From CAYPTY01 sp964413935 (GTDB taxonomy: Bacteria; Bacteroidota; Rhodothermia; Balneolales; Balneolaceae): 7,562 bases of DNA. The notes under the pieces were generated by a model, which saw only the letters and a list, made by a program, of their open reading frames with translations, was not told the DNA's origin and ran no database searches. Positions 1 through 6,500 of this stretch are shown here, in pieces. Position numbers and translations under genes: made by a program. The stretch lies in contig CAYPTY010000035.1 in assembly GCA_964413935.1 (NCBI GenBank), positions 1 to 7,562 on the forward strand. Reading direction: 5' to 3'. Numbering within the stretch: position 1 is the stretch's first letter; every line of letters starts with the position of its first letter.

Positions 1-94
1 TCCTGCTACGCATGCCTCACTCGAGGTGACATTGTTGGTTGTTTCGGTCATTCGGGCATTCTGCCACAGGCACCCCATTGGCGGAACATTCGGA
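1..94 (-). repeat. Left copy of a ~94-bp inverted repeat
   Basis: Read in reverse complement, this segment matches 2282-2375 without gaps. By eye 85 of 94 positions agree, including the first 32 bases in a row. It joins two smaller modules: a GTCA-headed element (TGTCACCTCGAG on the minus strand, around 20-31) and a 28-nt twin hairpin (59-86). The window begins inside this repeat, so its outer boundary is not visible. Together with its partner it brackets the galactanase and pirin genes. It may be a dispersed intergenic repeat inserted twice in opposite orientation rather than the end of a mobile unit, since no transposase is visible. Confidence 0.85.
59..86 (-). repeat. 28-nt twin-hairpin element, copy 1
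   Basis: On the minus strand the layout is TTC, an 11-nt hairpin, a second 11-nt hairpin (TGCC-TGT-GGCA), then GAA, so TTC and GAA can close a small three-way structure. In this copy the first hairpin has one mismatched pair (a G opposite a G). It lies about 40 bp upstream of the galactanase start, so it would be in the 5' leader if transcription begins further upstream. Confidence 0.7.
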
Positions 95-126
95 CATTTT
101 GTAATTGGTATTGCTAAATTAGTCAG

Positions 127-1212
127 ATGCGCTTCACATCTCTTATCCTACTCATCCTCTTTTCCGCCTGTTCGGTTACGAACAGTAATGAAGATGATAC
201 GCCCGAAGAACCTGTTCAGGAAATCAGGGTGCCCATCCGTTCGGTCGACTTCTCCGGCCTCCCGGAAATCGAGTCGCATGGAATTCAATATCTGGATTCG
301 GCCGGACTGGCCCGTGATCCGCTGGAAATCCTCAGGGAAAACGGAATTAATACCATCCGGCTACGTTTGTGGCACAGCCCGGCAAATGAGTATTCCTCTT
401 TTCAGGAAGTCAAAGCCTTTGCTGAGCGCATCCGCCAGTTGGATATGGACCTCTGGCTCACGGTTCACTATTCTGACAGCTGGGCCGATCCCGGTCAGCA
501 GGTGATGCCTGCCGCCTGGCTGGGACTTTCCGATTTCCAGAGCCTGCGCGATAGTGTCTACAACTATACCAGCAAGATTATGGATCAGATCGACCCGAAT
601 ATCATTCAGATAGGAAATGAAATTAACTCCGGATTTTTGCATCCCTATGGGGAAATCAACTCAAATGCCGAAGCCATGGACAGCTTGTTAAGCAGCGGAA
701 TCCGGGCGGTCAGAGATCATGATCCGGATAGCAAAATCATGCTTCACTATGCAGGCCATCAGGGATCAGAATGGTTTTTTAATCGCATACCCGATCAGCT
801 TGATTACGATATGATTGGAATTTCCTACTATCCCTTCTGGCATGGCAGAGACCTGCGCATTCTAAGAACCACGCTGGAGAATCTCAGAACCACTCATCAG
901 AAAGATGTTCTGATAGCGGAAACCTCCTACCCTTTCACACTTGGCTGGGCCGATTTCACCAATAACACCATCGGTTCACAGGATCAGATCCTGGAGGAAT
1001 ATGATGCCACATTGGATGGCCAAAAAGCTTTTCTGGAGCACATGTTCAGCATTGCGGACAGCAGCGGCGCCGTTGGCCTGGCCTATTACGGAGCTGAACA
1101 GGTAGCCTTTGACGGCCCCACCTCAACCAGTGGATCCTACTGGGAGAATCAATCCCTGTTCGACTTCAACTTTCAAGCCGTTCCCGCATTAAGGGTATTC
1201 CGGGATTTTTAG
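127..1212 (+). CDS. GH53 endo-beta-1,4-galactanase, predicted lipoprotein
   Basis: Arabinogalactan endo-beta-1,4-galactanases of family GH53 (clan GH-A, TIM barrel) cleave internal beta-1,4-galactosyl bonds of galactan side chains with retention. The 361-residue protein carries the family's landmarks in order: NTIRLRLW (75-82), VHYSDSWADPGQQ (113-125), QIGNEI (161-166), IGISYYPFWHG (230-240), ETSYPF (265-270) and a C-terminal WENQSLFDF block (339-347). By family analogy Glu165 is the acid/base and Glu265 the nucleophile, and both are present. The N-terminus is a short hydrophobic signal ending FSAC, so Cys15 is the probable lipidated residue. The following NSNEDD-rich stretch suggests an envelope or surface location, although it is not a textbook export signal. 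The ATG at 127 places the signal peptide at the N-terminus. No clear ribosome site precedes it. Length is normal and the frame is intact. No SusC/SusD partner is visible in this window. Confidence 0.94.
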   Translation: MRFTSLILLILFSACSVTNSNEDDTPEEPVQEIRVPIRSVDFSGLPEIESHGIQYLDSAGLARDPLEILRENGINTIRLRLWHSPANEYSSFQEVKAFAERIRQLDMDLWLTVHYSDSWADPGQQVMPAAWLGLSDFQSLRDSVYNYTSKIMDQIDPNIIQIGNEINSGFLHPYGEINSNAEAMDSLLSSGIRAVRDHDPDSKIMLHYAGHQGSEWFFNRIPDQLDYDMIGISYYPFWHGRDLRILRTTLENLRTTHQKDVLIAETSYPFTLGWADFTNNTIGSQDQILEEYDATLDGQKAFLEHMFSIADSSGAVGLAYYGAEQVAFDGPTSTSGSYWENQSLFDFNFQAVPALRVFRDF

Positions 1213-1226
1213 GATTGGACGTGGGA

Positions 1227-1326
1227 NNNNNNNNNNNNNNNNNNNNNNNNNNNNNNNNNNNNNNNNNNNNNNNNNNNNNNNNNNNNNNNNNNNNNNNNNN
1301 NNNNNNNNNNNNNNNNNNNNNNNNNN
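1227..1326. other. Scaffold gap of 100 N between galactanase and pirin
   Basis: Exactly 100 N, the usual placeholder for a gap of unknown size. It sits between the convergent 3' ends of the galactanase and pirin genes, so any terminator or repeat there is missing. Unlike the second gap, the sequences on its two sides do not overlap each other. Confidence 0.98.
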
Positions 1327-1339
1327 CTCAAATCCCAAA

Positions 1340-2191
1340 CTACTCCGGCCAGAGCCCGAACTTACCCGCCTGATAGTCTTCAAATGCCTGATAAATCTCC
1401 TGTGTGGTATTCATCACAAAAGGTCCGTGAGCTACCACAGGCTCCCCGAATGGCTTACCATGTCCCACAATTACGCGGCTGTCTTCGATAGCCTTGATGC
1501 GGAGTTCTTCTCCTTCGAAGTCAAATTCCACCAGCTGCCGGCCTGAAGCGGTTGAGCCGTTCACTTCCACTTCTCCATTCAGCACATAGAAAAAGATATT
1601 CCGCTCTTTGGGAATGGAAGTCGAAACCTCCGCACCTTGGTGCAAATGCAAAGTGGCGATGTGAATATCGGTGATGGTGTCAAAAGCTCCTTTGGTTCCA
1701 TTCCACTCGCCCGAGTGTATCTGAATGCGGGTACCCTCTTGTTCCGCAACCGGGATTTCATCCTCCTGTTTCCCCACATAAAAAGGCTCCGTCATTTTGA
1801 GCCGGGCAGGCAGATTCAGCCACAACTGCAGCACCTCGATGTCCCCACCTTTCTCTTTGTAGGCATCCGAATTTACTTCCGCGTGCAGCAATCCTTTCCC
1901 GGCTGTCATGTACTGCACACCACCGGACCCAATCACGCTTTTGTGTCCATTGGAATCCAGATGAAGTACATCACCCTGCATGATAAAGGTGATGGTTTCC
2001 ATGCCGCGATGGGGATGCGGGCCAAAAGGCATGCCGTTGTTATTCCGCGGATACACCTGCGGCCCATGATGATTGAGCAGGATGAACGGATCCAGTTTAT
2101 TCTCACCGGGATTGTCCATGGGTGACCAGGTTTTAAGATCCCCGATCATGGAAAATTCTGAATCGTGTACGTGTTTAACTGTGCGAAGCAT
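1340..2191 (-). CDS. Pirin family protein (bicupin)
   Basis: Pirins are non-haem metal-binding bicupins. Some bacterial members have quercetin 2,3-dioxygenase activity and others bind partner proteins, so the physiological role here cannot be fixed. The 283-residue protein shows the pirin signature PFGPHPHRGMETITF (55-69), SGGVQYMTAGKGLLHAE (89-105) and a C-terminal cupin half ending in the GHGKPFGEPVVAHGPFVMNT block (243-262). The expected metal ligands are all present: His59, His61, His103 and Glu105, matching the His-His-His-Glu set of human pirin. The protein is full length, with ATG at 2191 and TAG at 1342. It is probably cytoplasmic, as no signal peptide is seen. It converges with the galactanase gene and is divergent from the TetR gene 637 bp away, so regulation by that TetR protein is a reasonable guess only. 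No strong Shine-Dalgarno is seen; the leader is AT-rich. Confidence 0.95.
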   Translation of the reverse strand: MLRTVKHVHDSEFSMIGDLKTWSPMDNPGENKLDPFILLNHHGPQVYPRNNNGMPFGPHPHRGMETITFIMQGDVLHLDSNGHKSVIGSGGVQYMTAGKGLLHAEVNSDAYKEKGGDIEVLQLWLNLPARLKMTEPFYVGKQEDEIPVAEQEGTRIQIHSGEWNGTKGAFDTITDIHIATLHLHQGAEVSTSIPKERNIFFYVLNGEVEVNGSTASGRQLVEFDFEGEELRIKAIEDSRVIVGHGKPFGEPVVAHGPFVMNTTQEIYQAFEDYQAGKFGLWPE

Positions 2192-2281
2192 GAATGAATG
2201 GAATTTTATTTAGTTTAATGTTGAAGTAAATTGAATTCGGGGTGAATGCGTTCCAATGGGGGAATGATTGAAATCCTAATT

Positions 2282-2375
2282 TCCGAATGTTCCGCCAAAG
2301 GCGTGCCTGCGGCAGAATGTTCGAATGTCCGATACTACCAACGATGTCACCTCGAGTGAGGCATGCGTAGCAGGA
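2282..2375 (+). repeat. Right copy of the ~94-bp inverted repeat
   Basis: Reverse complement of 1-94 with about 90% identity and no indels. It contains a twin-hairpin element (2290-2317) and the head of a GTCA element (from 2346). Divergence is concentrated in the linker between the two modules and in the twin-hairpin part; the GTCA module is identical across its first 32 bases. Confidence 0.85.
2290..2317 (+). repeat. 28-nt twin-hairpin element, copy 2
   Basis: A perfect-stem version: TTC, CGCC-AAA-GGCG, TGCC-TGC-GGCA, GAA. The flanks (AATGTTC before, GAATGTT after) could lengthen the closing stem to 7 pairs in RNA if two G-U wobbles are allowed. It has the same sequence as the copy at 6795-6822. 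Confidence 0.75.
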
Positions 2376-2453
2376 CGAATCGAGAGGGATCAAACGAGGT
2401 TAATTCGTTTCGCCTTTGATACCTCTTCCCGCTTAAGCGGGACTCGAGGTGAC
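2346..2453. repeat. REP-like inverted pair bounded by GTCACCTCGAGT
   Basis: The element starts with GTCACCTCGAGT (2346-2357) and ends with its exact complement ACTCGAGGTGAC (2442-2453). The right half contains a perfect 16-bp palindrome, TCCCGCTTAAGCGGGA (2427-2442). The left half has a different body with CTCGA near its head and TCGAG further in, which can pair. ATCAAA and TTTGAT in the middle can also pair. Two GTCA-headed palindromes facing outward resemble the BIME pairs formed by REP sequences. Similar GTCA heads occur at the window start and in the 3' array. Confidence 0.7.
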
Positions 2454-2478
2454 TGGAAGGGGAGTTAAATGATTGCAA

Positions 2479-2533
2479 TGTTCTAAACTTGAATGATCGA
2501 ATGTTCCCCCAAAGGCGTGCCTGTGGCAGAATT
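2479..2533 (+). repeat. 55-bp sequence ending at gap 2, left copy
   Basis: Identical over 55 bases to 2634-2688, the first 55 bases after the gap. An exact match reaching both contig ends is what a de Bruijn assembler leaves when two contigs share one k-mer of overlap. Real biology may therefore have one copy, or an unresolved tandem array. It contains a twin hairpin at 2504-2531. Confidence 0.95.
2504..2531 (+). repeat. 28-nt twin-hairpin element, copy 3
   Basis: Second hairpin intact (TGCC-TGT-GGCA). The first hairpin reads CCCC-AAA-GGCG, with one C opposite C mismatch. It is preceded by GTTCTAAACTTGAAT, a flank shared with the copy at 6795-6822, so the repeated unit is longer than the hairpin core. 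Confidence 0.7.
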
Positions 2534-2633
2534 NNNNNNNNNNNNNNNNNNNNNNNNNNNNNNNNNNNNNNNNNNNNNNNNNNNNNNNNNNNNNNNNNNN
2601 NNNNNNNNNNNNNNNNNNNNNNNNNNNNNNNNN
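2534..2633. other. Scaffold gap of 100 N inside a repeat
   Basis: Exactly 100 N between two identical 55-bp contig ends. The true distance is unknown and could be zero, with the two ends overlapping. Confidence 0.98.
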
Positions 2634-2688
2634 TGTTCTAAACTTGAATGATCGAATGTTCCCCCAAAGGCGTGCCTGTGGCAGAATT
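2634..2688 (+). repeat. 55-bp sequence starting after gap 2, right copy
   Basis: Exact copy of 2479-2533. It is probably the same genomic sequence represented twice, or one unit of a collapsed repeat. Confidence 0.95.
2659..2686 (+). repeat. 28-nt twin-hairpin element, copy 4 (may duplicate copy 3)
   Basis: Identical to 2504-2531. Because it lies within the 55-base contig overlap it should not be counted as independent until the gap is closed. It is about 140 bp upstream of the tetR start. Confidence 0.6.
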
Positions 2689-2708
2689 ACCGAATGAGCC
2701 TTATCCCA

Positions 2709-2743
2709 TTCCACATTCCAAATTCCACATTCCCAATTTCCCC
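2709..2743 (+). repeat. Heptamer array upstream of tetR
   Basis: Five consecutive 7-bp units: TTCCACA, TTCCAAA, TTCCACA, TTCCCAA, TTTCCCC. The same TTCCAMA heptamer is tandemly repeated downstream of tetR (3464-3498). A 16-bp string is identical between the two sites (2712-2727 and 3474-3489). Confidence 0.8.
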
Positions 2744-2747
2744 CAAC

Positions 2748-2778
2748 TTGTATTTATCACACCCAAAAGATACCTTAC
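2748..2778 (+). promoter_or_regulatory. Possible tetR promoter (Bacteroidota-type)
   Basis: TTG at 2748-2750 is followed after 20 bp by TACCTTAC (2771-2778). This loosely resembles the -33 TTG and -7 TAnnTTTG of Bacteroidota primary promoters, with two mismatches in the -7 box. It lies 50 bp before the start codon. A weak call based on motif only. Confidence 0.25.
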
Positions 2779-2802
2779 TCAAAATTTCGAACAAGTCGGT
2801 CT

Positions 2803-2819
2803 AAGGAGAACAAAAGGAG
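2803..2819 (+). promoter_or_regulatory. Ribosome binding site for tetR
   Basis: Two purine-rich Shine-Dalgarno candidates, AAGGAG (2803-2808) and AAAAGGAG (2812-2819). The second ends 9 bases before the ATG at 2829 and supports that start. The other forward genes lack an equally clear site. Confidence 0.65.
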
Positions 2820-2828
2820 CAAGGCGTC

Positions 2829-3383
2829 ATGAAGACCATTGAGGAACATCTGATCGAAACAGCTTCTGAGCTGTTCTACAAGCAGGGCTACAGTCTTACC
2901 GGCATCAATGAGGTCATTAAAACGGCCAACATCGCCAAGGCCACCTTGTACAATTACTATAAATCCAAAGATGCCCTCTGTGTGGAATACCTGCGCTTCA
3001 TGAACGAGCGCTTTCTCACCGATCTGGAAACGTATGTGTACCAGCACAAACGGGGCAAAAAACAGGTGCTGGCCTTTTTTGATTTCCTGCAAGAATTCAC
3101 CGAAAGCGAAGATTTTCACGGCGACTGGTGCGTGAATACCAACGCGCAGATCCTCCCGGATAATAGCCTCATCATACAGGAGATTCAACAGCAGAAAAGC
3201 AATCTGTTTACCCTGATCAAGCTGGTGATTTCAGAAAATCTGGTAGATCCTACCGAAGAGGATGTGGTAGAACTCACCCGCAAAGTCTATCTCCTGTTTG
3301 AAGCAGCCATCACCGAATCCTGGCTGGTTCGCTCCTCCTGGCCCGTAGAAACCGCCCGTGAAATCTGCGAGCAAATTCTTTAG
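2829..3383 (+). CDS. TetR/AcrR family transcriptional regulator
   Basis: A 184-residue one-domain-plus-ligand-domain repressor type. The N-terminal TetR DNA-binding domain covers about residues 5-50: ETASELFYKQGYSLTGINEV, then the helix-turn-helix with recognition helix AKATLYNYYKSKDAL (36-50). The remainder is all-helical in character, including FDFLQEFTES (84-93), and contains Cys101 in a GDWCVN stretch and Cys179. It does not identify a ligand. TetR proteins usually bind palindromic operators near their own or a divergent promoter and release on ligand binding. The neighbouring divergent pirin gene is therefore a candidate target, as is the helicase downstream, but no specific operator is proven. 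The start is supported by the AAAAGGAG upstream. Length is normal and the frame is intact. Confidence 0.93.
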   Translation: MKTIEEHLIETASELFYKQGYSLTGINEVIKTANIAKATLYNYYKSKDALCVEYLRFMNERFLTDLETYVYQHKRGKKQVLAFFDFLQEFTESEDFHGDWCVNTNAQILPDNSLIIQEIQQQKSNLFTLIKLVISENLVDPTEEDVVELTRKVYLLFEAAITESWLVRSSWPVETAREICEQIL

Positions 3384-3401
3384 TAAAAGAGAAATATAGG
3401 G

Positions 3402-3418
3402 TGTCACAGTATGTCACC
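3402..3418 (+). repeat. Pair of TGTCAC direct repeats after tetR
   Basis: TGTCAC at 3402-3407 and 3412-3417, separated by AGTA. A third TGTCAC occurs at 3530-3535, overlapping the GTG start of the helicase. The motif also resembles the head of the GTCA repeat family, but no hairpin body follows here. Function unknown. Confidence 0.4.
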
Positions 3419-3438
3419 TATTACTCTAAATTTGAAGT

Positions 3439-3498
3439 TGTGAAATGTGAAATTTGAAATTAATTCCACATTTCACATTCCAAATTCCAAATTCCAAA
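3439..3498. repeat. Symmetric heptamer array and palindrome between tetR and helicase
   Basis: Three inverted heptamers (TGTGAAA 3439-3445, TGTGAAA 3446-3452, TTTGAAA 3453-3459), a TTAA centre (3460-3463), then five direct heptamers (TTCCACA, TTTCACA, TTCCAAA three times, ending at 3498). The inner 30 bp (3447-3476) pair at 13 of 15 positions around the centre. Alternatively an 11-bp perfect stem forms between TGTGAAATGTG (3439-3449) and its complement (3467-3477). No T-run follows, so it is not a clear intrinsic terminator. It could be an operator, a structural element or a repeat product. Confidence 0.75.
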
Positions 3499-3521
3499 TT
3501 GAACAACCACAAATTGAACAA
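3495..3521 (+). repeat. CAAATTGAACAA direct repeat before the helicase
   Basis: A 12-bp sequence occurs at 3495-3506 and again at 3510-3521, ending 7 bp before the helicase start codon. It overlaps the end of the heptamer array. No known function. Confidence 0.7.
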
Positions 3522-3528
3522 ACACTAA

Positions 3529-6500
3529 GTGTCACAACTTCCTCCCATAAACCCCCTTCTTAACGAGCAACAGCGAAAAGCGGTCGAGACCATTGAAGGT
3601 CCGGTACTGGTGATCTCCGGTCCGGGAACCGGTAAGACGGAGCTGCTTTCTGAGCGGGTGGTGAACATCCTGCGGGTCACAGAAGCCGAGCCCGAGAACA
3701 TCCTATGCCTCACCTATACCAACGCCGGCGTGCAGGCCATGCGGGAGCGACTGGAGAGCAAGATCGGAGCCGGTGCCCACCGGGTGAACATCCATACCTT
3801 TCACTCTTTCTGCAGCGAGGTGATTGCCGAACATCAGGAATACTTCGGCATGCTGAACCTGAATGCGGCCAGCGAACTGGACCAGATTAATATTCTGGAA
3901 TCCATCATCGATGACCTGAATCCGGAACATCCTTTGCGCAGGCTGAGCGGCCGAATTTATTACGAGGCGGGTCGCATGAAAGACCTCTTCAGTACCATGA
4001 AATCGGAGAACTGGAGCAGCGCCCACATCCTCACAAAAATCCAAGACTACCTGGCCGACCTGCCCAACCGGGATGAATACATCTACAAACGAAAAACCGG
4101 GGATTTTCAGGCCGGTGATGTAAAAATCATTGCGGTTCGGGCTGAGGAAGACAAGATGGAATTACTGGGAGCTGCCGCCGGGCTCTTCGACGAATTCAAT
4201 AAGCACATGAAGCAGGCCCAGCTCTACACCTTTGATGATATGATCAACTGGTGCATTGAGCTGTTTGAGGGTAATCCGGGTATACTCAGCCAGTATCAGG
4301 AGCAGTTTGAATACCTGCTTGTGGATGAGTTCCAGGACACCAACGGCTCACAGCTGCACATCATGAATCTGCTCACCAGCCATCTGGAAAAGCCCAATCT
4401 CTTTGCCGTGGGTGATGATGACCAGTCCATCTACCGCTTCCAGGGTGCCAGCATGGAGAACATCCTGAAATTCAAGGAGCGCTTCGGGGATAAGCTCACC
4501 CAGATCATGCTCACCAAAAACTATCGTTCTACCCAGCCCGTGCTGGATGCAGCCATGCAGGTGATCGGATACAATGAAAGCCGCATTGTAGAAGGGGAAG
4601 AAAAGAAACTGAGCGCGGCCCTGCCCGCCCGTCAGGATGCCGAAACAGCCATCCGCCTAACCGAACTGCCCAATCCTCATCAGGAAGTGGTTTTTGCAGG
4701 AAATGAAATCCGCAAACTGATTGAGGCGGGCGTCGAACCGGATGAAATCGCCGTACTCTACCGCAATCACAAGCAGTCGGATGCCTTGGTGAGCTATCTG
4801 AATGAAATGGAAATTCCCCTGCAGCTACTCCGGCGGTACAACCTCTTCACCACCCCCTTGTTCGGGAAAATCAACCGCATCCTGCAATATCTGCAGGCCG
4901 AGGTGGAAGAACCCTATGCCAACGACGGCATCCTCTTTGAAATCCTTCACTTCGATTTCTTCAATCTGTCTCCGAATGTGATTGCCGATCTCTATTTTCA
5001 GTCCCGATTCCGCAGGGAAGACAAAAAACTCTCCTCCCTCCGACACCTGTGCATGAATCCTGAGTTGGTGCACTATGAGGAACGTCCTGTCCGCTATCAG
5101 GAGCAGGTGCGGGAGGTGTTTGAAGTGGTTCAGGTACTTGAAAAACTGATGCAGGAGCTGCAGAATCAGCCGCTCATACAGTTTCTGATGTTACTCTATA
5201 AAAACTGCGGGATCATGGACCACCTGGCCCGTTCCGACGACCGGCTGGGCGAACTTCAGGAACTGCATTCTTTTCACACCTTCATGGAAGAGCAGTGCCG
5301 CTCAAAACCGGCATTCGGCATTCAGGATTTGCAGGATATCCTCCGGCAGATGGACGAATACAATCTCAGGCAGGAAGTACAGCGCAGTATTGCCGACGGA
5401 AAAGGCGTAAAGCTGAGCACCATTCAATCGGCCAAGGGACTGGAATTCGAACATGTGTTCATTATTGGGGCAAATAAAACAAAATGGGAAAAAAAGCGGG
5501 GTAATAGCCGGGGATACAGCCTGCCTGATAATCTTTTCAGCAGTCGTTATGGCAAAGATGAGGAGGAAGAAAGACGCATTTTTTATGTGGCCCTGACCCG
5601 CGCCAAAACCCATCTCACGGTTTCTTATGTTTCGATGGATGAGGATGAAAATGCCCTGGAACCCAGCCGTTTTGCCTCGGAACTGAAAGAGTCCGATGCG
5701 GTAATTTTCGAAAAGCCCCAGCCGGAAAATAAAGCGCTGGAACAATATCTCAGTTCCATCCTGCATGTGCCCAAGCAGCTGCAGCTGGATTATGAAGAGC
5801 AGTATGTTAATCGCGTCCTAAAGGATTATCATCTCAGTGTAACCGCCCTGAACACCTATCTGAAATGTCCGGTTGAGTTTTATTACACCCGTATTCTTAA
5901 AGTACCCGGCTCCCAGAGTACGGCTGCGGTTTATGGGTCAGCGGTTCATTATGCACTGGAAATGTTTTATACATCCCATTCAGAAGAGGCTGACTCGGAT
6001 GGTCTGGAGGCGGAACCTGATTTATTTGATCAACCTGAAGCGCATTCAGAATTACCGGGTGTTGAGAGCCTGTTAGCTTGGTTTGAGGAATATCTGGGTC
6101 GGCACAAATATCTGATGACGGATAAGGAATTCGAACTCAAACTGGCGGCGGGCCGGCAGAATCTGCCTGTTTATTATGAACAGGTACTCAGGGATTCCAT
6201 CAAGGAGGTGATGACCGAAACACGGATCAATGCACTCTTTGATGGGGTGCCGCTAACGGGGATAACCGATAAACTGGAGATTACTCCGGCAGGAATTCGC
6301 GGGGTGGATTATAAAACCGGGAAGTATAAGAGTTCAAAAAGCAGCGGCTATTTCCGAGAGCCTTATGAGCCGGAGAAACTGAAGGCAGGTGAGATTGATC
6401 ATCAGAAAATTTATGGTGGCAATTACTGGCGTCAGGCGATGTTTTACAAGATCCTGACGGAGCATACGGATGATGAGCGCTTTACCGGTTCCCTGATCGA

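Larger units (their letters stand above)
2192..2828. other. Intergenic region between pirin and tetR: repeats and a gap, no gene
   Basis: This divergent intergenic stretch holds, in order, an AT-rich pirin leader (about 2192-2280), the right copy of the inverted repeat (2282-2375), a GTCA-bounded inverted pair (2346-2453), two 28-nt twin hairpins, a 100-N gap flanked by an identical 55-mer, a heptamer array (2709-2743) and the tetR leader. Open frames crossing it run through repeats or N and show no protein-like character. Confidence 0.85.

Noticed and set aside
26..505. Forward open frame starting upstream of the galactanase
   Set aside because: It runs in another frame across the well-supported GH53 gene and starts inside a dispersed repeat; the protein has no recognisable character.
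1189..1383. Reverse open frame across gap 1
   Set aside because: Half of it is translated N; it overlaps the ends of two real genes.
2290..2317. tRNA-like or known small RNA
   Set aside because: The fold is cloverleaf-like but only 28 nt and lacks any tRNA arm sequences.
2433..2714. Reverse open frame across gap 2
   Set aside because: Made of N and the repeated 55-mer.
2773..2806. CCTTA/TAAGG inverted repeat as a TetR operator before tetR
   Set aside because: Only 5-bp arms with 24 bp between them, and one arm is part of the ribosome site; likely chance.
5302..5766. 154-residue antisense frame within the helicase gene
   Set aside because: Shadow of the highly conserved helicase motif region; no protein-like features.
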